Below are positions 37,778 through 47,869 of a stretch of DNA of 64,000 bases, in pieces (within the stretch, counting starts at the first letter, position 1; each line of letters starts with the position of its first letter). The notes under the pieces were generated by a model. That model had not been told where the DNA came from, ran no database searches, and saw only the letters and a list, made by a program, of their open reading frames with translations. Made by a program: the position numbers and the translations under genes. The DNA lies in the NCBI GenBank assembly GCA_027574665.1, contig CM050657.1, positions 30,193,408 through 30,257,407 of the forward strand. The letters run 5' to 3'. This DNA comes from Rhynochetos jubatus. Its lineage: Eukaryota; Chordata; Aves; Eurypygiformes; Rhynochetidae.

Positions 37778-38702
37778 TGTTACCGTAATATGGAGTTTCG
37801 GTGTGAACGTCCAGACTCAATTTCAGTGATTGGAAGCAGGCATTCTTTATTGCAGCACTGGAGACACGGGGACACCAATCATGTCTACCCTTGCATTACA
37901 ATCATCATCCTCATACACTTTTTCTGCTAAGTCACAGTGTTTTACATAAAATGCATACTATGTATGCTATTATATTTAATCTTTACAATGATTGCTTTCT
38001 TTATTTTATCTATTTATATTCTAATTCGATCATTGGTCACCTATACTTATCTCTACTAATTAGAATACTTGATATTTAAATCAAGATGGGAAGGGTAAGG
38101 GGATTTCCAAGCAGCATTGTTGGTTTCTATAGCAAATTGCCTTAGTTTCATAGACGCTAACACTACTATCTGAGGTTTCCACAGTTGCATTTTTTACAAA
38201 CATACAAAATCTCTATAGTTACAGATTTCAAACACAACACTAATTCCCAACACCAGTCTAGAAGTTTTTAGTCAACTTCTTCATGAATGATTTTGGTATC
38301 ATTTAGTAACACTTTCATGATACATAATTGGAGTAACAGAAAACAAAAAGACTATCTTACAAAACAAAGTGATTCTCAAAAGATGGAGTTTATAGTGGTA
38401 TCACTGTCGGTGCACACAGCTGGTCTGTGGCCTGACAGAGCAGGTTGACCTTGACGACATACCCGTGTATCCTGGGAGATGTGATAAATCCCTGGTATGA
38501 GAGAAGTAAACAACTTTGAGGAAGTGAGAGACCGCGGGGCATCTGGAGGAATGGGGGGGAGTAATCATCCAATAGTTAAAAAAGAATCACCGTGTACGTC
38601 CCAATAGAGAATGTACATGCGTCGTTGAGAATGCTACAAAAAGAGTGTTGTAAAAGAATAAATCGATCTATCTGCCTGTGCAGCCTGTCGTGTCTGTCTC
38701 AA
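37778..38702. mobile_element. TG...CA-bounded insert in ERV2 pol, LTR-like
   Basis: ERV2 pol sequence is interrupted exactly by a 925-bp block starting TGTTACCGTAATATGG and ending GTCTGTCTCAACA. Both ends have the LTR TG/CA signature, and the pol frames either side join. Orientation is uncertain: AATAAA lies near the right end on plus (38,660) and also near the left end on minus (about 37,850). It could be one solo LTR or two LTR pieces. The flanks CACCGC and GCCACA are not a duplicated site. Confidence 0.5.
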
Positions 38703-39000
38703 CAGCCACATATCACTGGTACTCTTTTGGGTCCTTAAAGTACCCTCTCTTGAGAAAGTCTGTGCCCAGGATACATGTGGCATCTGAGCCAGTCACAATG
38801 GGGTGCTTTTGCCACTCCTTCCCAATTAGGTTTATTTCAGCCTCCAGCACAGTCAGTTGTTGGCATCCCACAGTCACACCAGAAATGCTAATGGTTTGTA
38901 CCCCTTTACAGCCTGATGGCGTTAGGCTACACTGTGCAACCGTGTCCCCTAGAGCTCTGTACTCCTGGGGCTCTGATGTGCCAGGCCATTGAATCCACAC
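38703..39000 (-). pseudogene. ERV2 protease, active site damaged
   Basis: A protease-like frame (38,713-39,000) ends with the ILGTDFL block typical of the C-terminal half of retroviral proteases. The active-site triplet, usually DTG, reads DTV (residues 19-21, about 38,938-38,946). The third residue is therefore changed, and the enzyme would not be expected to work. The frame follows the Gag end directly. Confidence 0.7.
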
Positions 39001-39290
39001 AGTCCAGTAAACATGGTTGTCCCTTTAATCCACCTGGCTGGAGACAGGGCCCTTCTAATACTGACATGCTTCACTCATGTCCTGGAGAAATGGATTATTG
39101 GTCAGGTCAAATCCCCCATCCTGTTTGGATACGGGAGCACCAATTTTTCTGGAAGAATCCCCACTAGTGAATTTTTTCCCTTTGAATTCACTTACTAATT
39201 CCTCTAGATGCGAGGTAGGTTTTCCATCCCACCTCCTCATGTCCTCTCTATGGTCACGTAGGTAAAACCACAGGGTGCCCCGTGAGGGAT
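39001..39290 (-). pseudogene. ERV2 Gag C-terminal part
   Basis: The minus frame reads NPSRGTLWFYLRDHREDMR and SHLEELVSEFKGKKF, charged Gag-like sequence just before protease. No CCHC zinc knuckle is seen. The upstream end is cut off by the plus-strand LTR at 39,291. The ORF running on into the LTR to 39,339 is a chance extension. Confidence 0.6.
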
Positions 39291-39952
39291 TGTGCTTGTT
39301 CCAGTCCATACGATTTTGCTTCATTCCATAATACATCAAACTGCGTGATCTGTGTCACTCCCATACCAGCGGTGTTGGGAGCCGTCGGGGGTGGGGATGT
39401 GGGGGGAGTGGGGGGTGGAGTTTGCAAGGTTCACGGTTTTTTGCAAGGCGCAAAAGGGGACTGTGAGAGGTTCGACCCAGATGGTGGATGGGGGGACATC
39501 TAGGAGTTTCCAGCCACCAGCTCATCTTTGTATTGGACCTTGTGTCGGGTGATTAGCAGAGAAGGAGCACCATTTGTATAGGAAATTGATCTGGGATGGA
39601 GGTTTGAAAGTTTCTTTTTCCCTGCCCTTGGCTCCCAGGGTGAGGGAGGGGGGTTTCCCTCTCCATTTGGATTTTTGCCTCGACGATCTGGAACCTAGCT
39701 GCATCAGTCCACAGTTGGTGAGATCCTGTATCATATGTTCTATTTTTTCTGTTTTTTTTAATTACTTATTAGCAGTAGTATTTTTAGTAAATCCACATGT
39801 TTTATTTATATAACTAAACAGTTCTTAACTTTTACAAGTCTCTCTTGTTTTTTTTCCTCTGACCCTTCTCCACTGGGAGGGGGTGGGGGAGTTGGGTGGA
39901 GTGGTAGAGTGACTGGTGGTGCTCAATTACCAGACAGGGCTAAACCCTGACA
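39291..39952 (+). mobile_element. Solo LTR inserted in ERV2 gag, plus orientation
   Basis: It begins TGTGCTTGTTCCAGTCC and ends AAACCCTGACA. It contains TCATATGTTCTATTTT and the CAGTTCTTAAC block shared with its relatives. Its first ~70 bases resemble the sense start of the ERV3-type LTR (TTTTGCTTCATTCC region). Flanks GGGAT and AAGAT agree at three of five positions. It lies opposite to its host ERV2. Confidence 0.8.
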
Positions 39953-40058
39953 AAGATACCTGTGATATTCCCTTTTTGGAGCAAGGAGCACTTACACAAT
40001 AGCCGAGACTGGCTCGTGGTGATGGGGAGTGGAATATCTCCTCTCTGAATTGCTTAAA
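39953..40058 (-). pseudogene. ERV2 Gag piece between two insertions
   Basis: About 100 bases of ERV2 gag remain between the solo LTR and ERV4. On minus, the frame from the ERV4 edge (KQFREEIFHSP) continues the frame that stops at the other edge of ERV4 (ERLFQEF, 47.31 kb), which places both in the same gene. Confidence 0.65.
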
Positions 40059-40393
40059 TGCGGCATATGTGATTCATGGACCTTCAAGTTCATCAGCAAA
40101 AGAGCGAGATCTCTTTATTGTTTTACAATATGCGTTTTTATAGACAGATTCAGTGATTTTTCACAGTCTAACCCATCCCAGTGTTTTGCAAAAGCTGAGG
40201 CTGATAACTATAACTTATGTAAGCCTATCTCTGCAGGTACCTTACAGTTAGCTAAACAAGCTCGTGACTTGAGTCCCTTTGGTGTCAACATCCTAGTCCT
40301 GTATTCCCAATTTCCCATGTATCTCATGAGAACCTGACCTTCAGCTCTCTTTGTGGTTCGTGAGAACCTGACCTTTCTAGCTGATCTGCCACA
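40059..40393 (-). repeat. 3' LTR of ERV4
   Basis: On minus it begins TGTGGCAGATC and ends TATGCCGCA. TATAAAAA (about 40,134-40,142 on plus) and CAATAAAG (40,112-40,119 on plus) mark promoter and polyadenylation signal. A short direct repeat, GTTCTCA-GA, occurs twice in U3. Confidence 0.92.
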
Positions 40394-40407
40394 TCTTTCC
40401 CTTTCTT
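40394..40407 (-). other. Polypurine tract of ERV4
   Basis: Read on minus, AAGAAAGGGAAAGA lies directly against the start of the 3' LTR, the expected plus-strand primer site. It appears undamaged. Confidence 0.85.
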
Positions 40408-40419
40408 GTTTTATGCAAA

Positions 40420-41600
40420 AGCAGTGCAACCTTAACATGCATACTAGTGGCATATTATATAACTGATTATAGCATATTGTGTATAATGGCAAGCAAACAC
40501 TGTGCGACGAGTGATAGAAGAAAAGATAACAAATAAGGCAATACCATACATCAACAATTTCTATACCTACAGCCACCCCCAATTCCATCCTGTGAAACGA
40601 TTCCACCCATTGTCCACCTTCAGTTGTGATGAGAGTCTTTATAACTTGTCGAATTGCACATGGATGGATAGAGAATGGCGGCTTAAAGTCATATAGCACA
40701 TTCCTTCAAATTCTTGGCAGCCATGACTGTGGGTTAGAAGAAGCCAGTCAATTACCACATGGTTCTGAAGGATAACGTGACGCTTTGTGCTGCAGCTACC
40801 CCGGAACCAAAAAAGAGGCAGCAATAATTTTGTCAGGGCTCCAAAATTCCACCTTCTCATCACACATCATCGCAAAAGCATGGTTGTGTCGTTTTGCCCT
40901 AATCATCAGTTTCTGGTGAATCATTGTGTTATTTGGAGTTAATAACATTAGCTTTCTCAGAATACAAGGACCCCACACTGCCCTAGCAGGGAGACCATTC
41001 TAAGCTTGATCTCCACATATCAGAAATAAGCTTGTGGTTAAGGTCATATAGGCACTAAAGGATAAAGCACTTCCAGTGATATTACACCGTATGATTGCAT
41101 TTCTATACATCTCCACACCTATGGCATTCCAAATTGTGAAAATACTGTGGTGTCTTCCTGCATAGTTAAATTACATGCATCGGCGGAAGCCCAATGAGCC
41201 CAGTAAGTGCACGTCCTGAGGGGGCAGACTAGGTGTTCACTCTGCACGGGACAACCATGAGTCTCACTCATCCCAGCTGTCACTCCAAGTGATGTTTCAG
41301 CAGAGGTCCATAACGGGCAGTGATATCGGTTTGTTGCACAGTGGGGACAACTCTTGAGGTCTAGAGGAACTCCCACCAGACAGATAGAAAACAAATTCTG
41401 AGGCGTTGATACACTCAGACAAAAAATGTCCTGGCCTGTAGCATTGGCCAACGTGACCCAGACTTTTTGATATGGTTGGGGAACTACCCATCCCTCAGCA
41501 TCCCCCAGTAGCTGTCTCAGTATTGCTACCACCGTGATCATCCTGCTGGTTAGTGGCACCATTTGCGGCTGAGGTGTCATCAGAGTTTGAAGTCTCGCAG
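40420..41600 (-). pseudogene. ERV4 envelope gene, degenerate
   Basis: The surface part opens in the ORF 41,119-41,580, with a VWVTLANATGQD and LVGVPL block typical of avian ERV surface proteins. The following ~200 bases are out of frame. The transmembrane subunit is recognisable in the ORF 40,639-40,863, where a HVILQNHVVIDWLL heptad region is followed by a C-X6-C motif whose adjacent third position is Tyr rather than Cys. A hydrophobic segment before the LTR (CLICYLFFYHSSHSVC region) may be the membrane anchor. The TM resembles alpha/gammaretroviruses rather than betaretroviruses. Stops and frameshifts make it non-functional. Confidence 0.75.
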
Positions 41601-41614
41601 TGAGGTTGTAACAC

Positions 41615-42890
41615 TGGACGGACTAATCGTGCCGGTATCCACTGAGGACCTTTATCTGTGGAAACAGAAGCATACACTTGTGTGGGAATGATCGTATAAA
41701 AGCACACCATGTGAAACCAGAGCAACCAGAGGTCATGAAAAGCCAAAGATGAAAAGGATCTTTCAAGCAAGTGTCCTTGGACCATGACTGCAAGCAGTCA
41801 CTTGCTGTACTTGGCTGATTATGTACTCTGCTCTAGGTACATACACCTGATTATAAAAGATAAACAAGTGAAACATAAGCACATATACAAATCCTGTTTT
41901 GTATCCTGCTTTGCCTGCAATATATCATGTAGTTGAAACAATGTAAATGTCATAGAACTATTAATGATTAACAGCTGCTGTATACTAAACTCAATAAATA
42001 TGAAGGGGCTGGGGCTGGAAGGTACTCTTGATTCTTGAAATCTTGAGTCCACCGTCTCCTCTCATAGTAACTTCATCCTTCCTGTCCATCTCTCCTTTCG
42101 GGTCTACGATCCATCGACAACACCCTTGCCCCCATTTTATTAGTGACACTGGTCCCTCCCAGTTTCCTGATTCTAAGTTCTTATATAACACTAAGGGATG
42201 TTCTTTCCAAGGTTCCAATCTGCCAAAATGTTGAACTGTGGCAGTGGAACCTTGGATATTACAGTTCAAAAAATTAAGAAAAAAGTCGCTTTCCATAATC
42301 TTTCCTGGGGTGACACCCCAGGCCCAAGCTGGTTTCTCCCTTTCTGCTTTGTGAGCATATGTTTCAGGGTCTGATGCATATGCTTAATAATTGCTTGGCC
42401 GGTGGGGGAGTGTGGGATGCCCGTTGTGTGTCGGACACCCCATTGGCGTAGGAAAGTCACAGCACGCTGTGAGACATATGCAGGACCGTTATCAGTTTTA
42501 ATCATGCAAAGAAGGTCCATGGTAGTGAAGCACTACAGCCAGTGACGGCATACATCATGGACTTTCTCACCTGTATGTGCCATAGGCCGAAAAGTTATCA
42601 ACAGTAACATACTTCAATCACCCAAACTCAGGATAATGTGTAACATCAGTTTGCCGAAGATCACAGGCTTGAAAGCCACGTGGATTTACTCCCAGCACTG
42701 GTGGCAATGGGGTTATATTCTGACAATCAGGACAGCTTTGAATAATACTTCGTGCCTGATCTCAGGAGAGTTGATATTGGTTTTGCAGGGCTTTAGCATT
42801 CTGGTGATAGAAAGAATGTGACATGCGAGCTTGCTCAAACAAATTGGGAGTTGCCACAGCAGCTGTGTGTAAATCTGCTTTCTCATTGCC
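41615..42890 (-). pseudogene. ERV4 integrase, broken
   Basis: The zinc-binding His pair lies in the frame 42,762-43,058 (SHSFYHQNAKAL). The catalytic core is in 42,266-42,520 with the TDNGPAY block (second Asp) and PTGQAI. The position of the catalytic Glu in this last block is Lys (codon at 42,383-42,385). The C-terminal domain is in two parts: WEGPVSLIKWGQG (to about 42,123) and STDKGPQWIPARLVRP (41,615-41,677), about 445 bp apart. The enzyme is dead from the Glu change and the frame breaks. Confidence 0.8.
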
Positions 42891-42899
42891 TTCACACAT

Positions 42900-43330
42900 G
42901 AGCCCAGGAAGGTTCATGTGAGACTTTATGTGTGTAACAAAATATGGGTGTTGCCGGTGCTCGACAAATTGCATGAGTTGTTGCAGCAGGTCAAACAGCT
43001 GCGGATTCTCAATAGACTTCAGAAAGGATCGCTCAATTCTAGCAGTTAATCCTGTCACATATTACAAATCAGCCACTACATTAAGTGGTTCCTGGGAAAA
43101 TAAAGAGAATGCGTTAACAGCAGCAGAGAGTTCCACAAGTTGAGTAGAACCCGTGGTTATCATAAGGTCTATCACCCAGGCGCCCATATCTGTTTTCCAG
43201 GCTACTACAACCTTTCTTGTCTTACCGGAACTGTTCACAAAGACTATACGTGCTCCCTCAATTGGCGTTGGAGAGAGCCAGGTATGTAACTGCAAAGGCA
43301 ATTCGCCCAAGGAATGGAGGAGTTTATGTC
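42900..43330 (-). pseudogene. ERV4 RNase H
   Basis: ORF 43,062-43,310 contains ARIVFVNSSGKTRK, the first RNase H strand, where the usual catalytic Asp of the TDGS-type block is Asn-Ser. VELSAAVNAF follows with the Glu. The frame then moves to 42,762-43,058, which carries HIKSHMNLPG and the last conserved Asp in EGNEKAD. Confidence 0.75.
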
Positions 43331-44600
43331 ATGAAAAAGAGAAGACAATGTTTCCTAGGTAGTTTGACATTGCAGCCTGCAATGTTATGCTCTGGGATAG
43401 CAAAAAATCAAAGTTGGCATGAGTGGCAGGTATATGTATGCAGTCAGGATCCCGCTCCATTAATTGTTGACAAGGAAAACAGCTCATCTGTATAAGCATA
43501 GCAAGCATATCAAGTCCTGTGGTGACTGTTTTGTGGAATGTGTGAGGTAAGAAAACCCATTCTAAAATTCTGAGTGGGTCAGCTCCTCCTAATACCCATT
43601 GTCCCAAAACGGCATACAGTTGAAACCTCTGGTAAACAAGAGTCGTGCCACTTCTAAGAGAATGATAAGATACACTTGTAGAGAAGCTATTTGTTGGGCG
43701 AAAGTTTGCAGAGCATTCTGGACTGCTGTGTCAAGTGTTCGAGGTGAGGTCCATGTTCCCTTTAAGGGCGTTAAACAAAGGTGCCAATGTTTCGGTGCTC
43801 ATCCCCAAATACAGTCTCACCCAATTGAGAGTACCTAACAGCCTTTGTAAATCATTTAAAGTTTCAAAGTCTGTGGCCAACCTCAGTGACTGTGGTGTAA
43901 TACTGGACTCTACTAATTTCCACCCAAGATACTACCAGGGTGGATGTGTCTGTACCTTGTCTTCCGCTATCCGAAGGACGAAATGATGTAAGCTTTGTTC
44001 AGCAAAGGTCAATACAGCAGATAGATAGTTCATACTGATGCTCAGCGGCAAAGAAGATATCATCCATGTAATGGTAAACCTTAACTGTAGGAAACTGTTG
44101 CCTTACCGGCCACAAGGCCATGTCCACCACCATTTGACATATGGTGGAGCTGTTTAGCATTCCTTGGGGCAAGACTGTCCATTGATATCGTTGCACAGGT
44201 CCTTCATTATTAACAGTTGGAACAGAAAACATGAGGCGAGGGGAATCGTCAGGATGGAGAGAGATAGTGAAGAAGCAGTCCTTTAGGTTGATTACAACAA
44301 GTTTCCATCCTGCTGGTATCATGGTGGGGGAGGGGACACCAGGCTGTAAGGGTCTCATGGGTTGAATGACGGTGTTGATAGCATGGAAATCTTGTAGTAG
44401 ACACCACTTTCCAGATTTTTTTTTTTATTACAAACACTGGTGTGTTCCACGGACTGGTCGATGGAGCGATGTGTCCTAATTGCAGCTGCTCGTTAGCTAG
44501 TTGTTGGAACTGGAGCAGCCTCTCGCCTTTCAGGGGCCACTGCTCGACCCATACAGGGGTCTCAGTTTTCCAAGTCTATTTGATGCGAGGCTGCTCAACA
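43331..44600 (-). pseudogene. ERV4 reverse transcriptase
   Basis: The palm is in the ORF 43,999-44,358, with the first catalytic Asp in [10 protein letters not shown], the LPQG block and an intact YMDD (44,059-44,070). The fingers lie upstream in another frame (FVIKKK near 44,430), separated by a frameshift in a run of A. The connection region, with ILEWVFLPH, is in 43,329-43,607. YMDD with this LPQGM block fits class II (beta/alpha) pol. At least two frameshifts break it. Confidence 0.85.
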
Positions 44601-44637
44601 GCGGCCTCTAAGTAAAATTTGTAGACAGAGAAAGATT

Positions 44638-45174
44638 TCACTGTTGCAACAGATTGCAGCCCCGTAAGGTACAGGGGATGGTCATTACAAAGGGTCGAAT
44701 GATACCAGTGCATCCTTCAGGACCCTCCACTGTCACTGCTTGAGCACTTTGCTTCGGCACCTGGAATCCTCCTACCCCCTGAATGGCTGAGGCAGAATCC
44801 ACCAAAGGCCAGTCTGGTGGCCAACGGTGACGAACTGCTCCTGTATCAACTAGGCTTGCAAACGTCCAACCATTGATACAGCACTCGAGTAAGTGTTGCT
44901 CCCATGCAATATGATGCATCCAAAAAAGTCGCGGTACATTTGTGCTCCCAAAACCACTGGAGCGATCACCCTCACCCTTAGGTTCAAGTGAGTGAAACAA
45001 CACTAATTGTGCAACATGCTCCCCTGCGGGGATCGTACAAGGGGGTGTCGGAGTCCAAGCCATGATCTGGATTTCTCTGGTATAATCTGCATCAATGATT
45101 CCAGGTAAAATAAACAATCCCGCTTGAGATGTAGATGAACAACCAAGGAGGAGGGCAGAGCAGCTGCCTCCCAA
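44638..45174 (-). pseudogene. ERV4 dUTPase-protease frame
   Basis: A 178-codon open frame. The N-terminal part is dUTPase-like: GLFILPGIIDADYTREI and IPAGEHVAQLVLF match the order of dUTPase motifs. The C-terminal part has SLVDTGAVRH, a protease with an intact DTG. dUTPase fused in front of protease is a betaretroviral trait. In the dUTPase motif the residue after DYT is Arg where Gly is usual in the family. It is the best preserved gene of ERV4. The flanking frames are shifted, as expected for a pro gene read by -1 frameshifting. Confidence 0.85.
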
Positions 45175-45207
45175 GGGGGGCCTTAAACTCCAGCAGGGAG
45201 TCCAGGA

Positions 45208-46834
45208 TCACCGTGAATTCACTGACTGCCAAGTCCAAGCTGGTGCTGCCCTCTGTGGCTGGTCGGAGATCGGTGGCAGATCGCAGGGGTCGGGGTCTGT
45301 CGCCTGCCCTGTCATGACCTGATTTATTGGCCGGGCATGTGGTCTTGCACCTCTCTGCCTCTTTCCCTGTAACGGAGCTATTGGCGTTCCATTCCTGTGA
45401 AACTTGGATCTACACTGATTGACCCAGTGAAACCCTTTTTGACATCTAGGGCATATTTTGGTGGGCTGGTGCCCCCCCACGGCTTTGCTCTTAGCAGCTT
45501 TCCGACATTTCTTTCTTATATGTCCCATCTTACCGCAGCCATAACATTTAGCCGCTGTTACAGTGAGCTGCTGTGAGAGAGATGCCTCCAGCAAGTCAGC
45601 TTTATGCCATTCAGAGCCCACATTTTGACAAGCACAAATTAATTCTGCCAGTGTCACTCTCTTGTTACAGAGGGGTTCTAGAGCCCTCTTACAATCTACA
45701 TTAGCATTTTCAATAGCCAATTGAAGCAGCAATAAGCCTTGCGCTTCCTCTAATTCCACCTGTCTTTTGAGAGAATTCTGCAGTCGCTTTATAAATGAAA
45801 TGTACGGTTCCTGCGATCCCTGCCTGACTGCAGCAAAGGATTGCTCCCTGTGTCCAGCATCCGGAACGCGCCGTAATGATCGCAAGACTAAACTCACAAC
45901 CTGCTCAAGCATCTGTCGCAGCAGATTAATCTGCGACCGGGGGCTTGCATACCTCCCTTCTCCCATTAATTCCTCAGTTCTGATTCTATTCATCGCCATC
46001 AAGTTATCCATCACCTGACACGTTACCAGCTCCTTGTAATTGGAGCTCCATATAGTGTACTGTACAGCAGTAAGGGTAAGACGTAACAGACTGTGCCAAT
46101 CAAATATAGTCATTGTATAACTCTCAGAAATAGCTTGAAACAAGTTAAAGGTGTATGAGGACTGTATCCCTGAGTCTTTTACTGATTTTTGGAGCTCTTC
46201 CACCGCCTCATAGGGCAGATGCTCCCACGTAGGTGGTCGCTGGGGTCGATATATGACCGGCATAGCTTGCAGGAGCTCAGCGTCCCCCTGGTAGAACGCC
46301 TCCTACCTACAATGTTCCAAAGCACCGCAATACGCCTTTCTTGCCTTGGGGGATTTTTCTGAGTATTGTTCCCAAAGCGGCACATTTTTTAGCTCCAGTT
46401 CCATGGCAAATTGACATTGGGATCAGAGGGGTACAGGTTGGGCTCCTTTTGTGGGGCTACTGGCCGTGGATTAAAAAGGTCTGGTGGCTCAGGGGGGCAT
46501 GTGTCATTTCCTTCCTGATTCCGGGATGTCCCACCCTCTGTCTCCTGTAATGCTTCGGCGGCAGGTTGTATCATTGCCAGGGCAGTAAAAACTGTTGGCC
46601 AAGTTGTAAGGATACCCTTGGGTAATGCTGTGTTCCCTGGAAGATCATGTTTCCCCACATCCTTCCATATTAACACATCAAAAGTCCCCTGAGATGGAAA
46701 TCAGGGACAATGCTCAAGAATCCAGACAATTAAAGTAAGTAATTGTAATGGGGAACCTTAAACCCCTCTTCTTTAAGAACTCGCTGCAAGATTCCTATTT
46801 GCATTTTTTGTTCTTTGGTGGCTGATTGCCCCAT
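45208..46834 (-). pseudogene. ERV4 gag
   Basis: Gag starts at 46,834 (MGQSATKEQ, with the N-terminal Met-Gly for myristoylation). The matrix stays open for 34 codons, then the frame changes. The matrix-to-p12 part is in 46,179-46,676 with one stop. Capsid and nucleocapsid form a 351-codon open frame (45,208-46,263) with WEHLPYEAVEELQK, DWHSLLRLTL and two CCHC zinc knuckles (CYGCGKMGHIRKKC and CPRCQKGFHWVNQC). The two knuckles and the order fit betaretroviral Gag. At least two frameshifts and a stop make it non-functional. Confidence 0.88.
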
Positions 46835-46958
46835 GTTTTCCCCGAATCGCTCACCTATCTGTCCAGCAGAAGGTGATGTGAAAGTGCGCTCAGTTGGTTT
46901 CCGTACAATCAGGGATGCGCCGCTGGATTCCTTCAGCATCTGGTGTTTCTTTATTCTT

Positions 46959-46976
46959 AACCCTGTTCGGGTGCCA
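46959..46976 (-). other. Primer-binding site of ERV4
   Basis: On minus, TGGCACCCGAACAGGGTT lies two bases after the 5' LTR. It matches the lysine-tRNA (Lys-3) PBS consensus except for three bases. This supports placement in class II ERVs. Confidence 0.85.
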
Positions 46977-46978
46977 TT

Positions 46979-47310
46979 TGTGGCGTATGTGATGCACAGA
47001 CCTCCAAGTTCATCAGCAAAAGAGCGAGATCTCTTTATTTTTTTACAACATGGGTTTTTATAGACAGATTCAGTGATTTTCCATAGTCTAACCCCTCTCA
47101 GTGTTTTGCAAAATCTGAGGCTGATAACGGTAACTTTTGTAAGCCTATCTCTGCAGGTGCCTTACGAGCTAAACAAGCTCGTGACTTGAGTCCCTTTGGT
47201 GTCAACATCCTAGTCCTGTATTCCCAATTTCCCATGTATCTCATGAGAATCTGACCTTCAGCTCTCTTTGTGGTTCGTGAGAACCTGGCCTTTCTAGCTG
47301 GTCTGCAACA
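46979..47310 (-). repeat. 5' LTR of ERV4
   Basis: Aligns end to end with 40,059-40,393. On minus it begins TGTTGCAGACC and ends ATACGCCACA. It has TATA and AATAAA signals at the same places as the 3' LTR. Confidence 0.92.
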
Positions 47311-47822
47311 TTTTAAACTCCTGGAACAGTCTCTCCACAGCTGAGACACAGGCCTGTATGGAGGAAGAGAGACCTTCATATTTTTGGAACTGGTGAATCA
47401 TCTTACCTACTGTTGGTGCCTTGTCCTCTCTCCAAGTTATTATTGCAAGCACACTAGAATATGAGGATGGTACATTAACTTCTGCCACATGGGTCGTGCA
47501 GTGAACTTCATCTGGATCGTTGATTGTTCATGTATTGTTTGGGTCACAGTAAACTCTCCAGGACTGGAAGTTTTCTCAGGTGCTGGATACATTTCTCCAT
47601 GGTGGTCCATTTGTGTGGCTGATGTGGCACACTTTCTCTAAAAGGATACTTTTCCTTCATGCTGCTCAGAAGTTGTGTCTGGAGGCTAACATTTTGTGTT
47701 GTTCTTCCGATTGCTTTGCTGCTGTCTGCTTCTCCATCAAGTGACCCCAGCTCTTTGGCTTCTCTGCTCTCTAACTCCATACTACCGGCCCCATTATCCC
47801 AGCAGTGGAGCAGCCAGGTCAT
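47311..47822 (-). pseudogene. ERV2 Gag middle part
   Basis: Two minus frames (47,294-47,488 and 47,544-47,822) hold NVSLQTQLLSSMKEKYP, PHKWTTMEKCIQHL and, after a stop and frame change, VGKMIHQFQKYEGLSSSIQA to ERLFQEF. There the coding is cut by ERV4 and resumes at 40,058. It is helical, charged and typical of a matrix or capsid segment, but I cannot assign subdomains. Confidence 0.6.
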
Positions 47823-47869
47823 AATATGTTTGCCTGGACAACCACTGAAGTGTCTACGGATATCCTGTA

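Larger units (their letters stand above)
40059..47310 (-). mobile_element. ERV4: complete-layout betaretrovirus-like provirus nested in ERV2 gag
   Basis: Two LTRs of about 332-335 bp flank, in minus order, PBS, gag, dUTPase-protease, pol (RT, RNase H, integrase), env and a polypurine tract. The insertion splits the ERV2 gag frame. The flanking host bases read TTTAAG at one edge and TTTAAA(A) at the other, a decayed duplicated target of about 6 bp, as usual for class II ERVs. By hand count the LTRs differ at about 23 positions plus a small indel (roughly 7%). Every gene has stops or frameshifts. Confidence 0.92.

Noticed and set aside
40208-40699. 163-codon minus ORF at the ERV4 env/LTR junction
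   Set aside because: Only its first part belongs to the envelope end. The rest is translated LTR and is not a separate gene.
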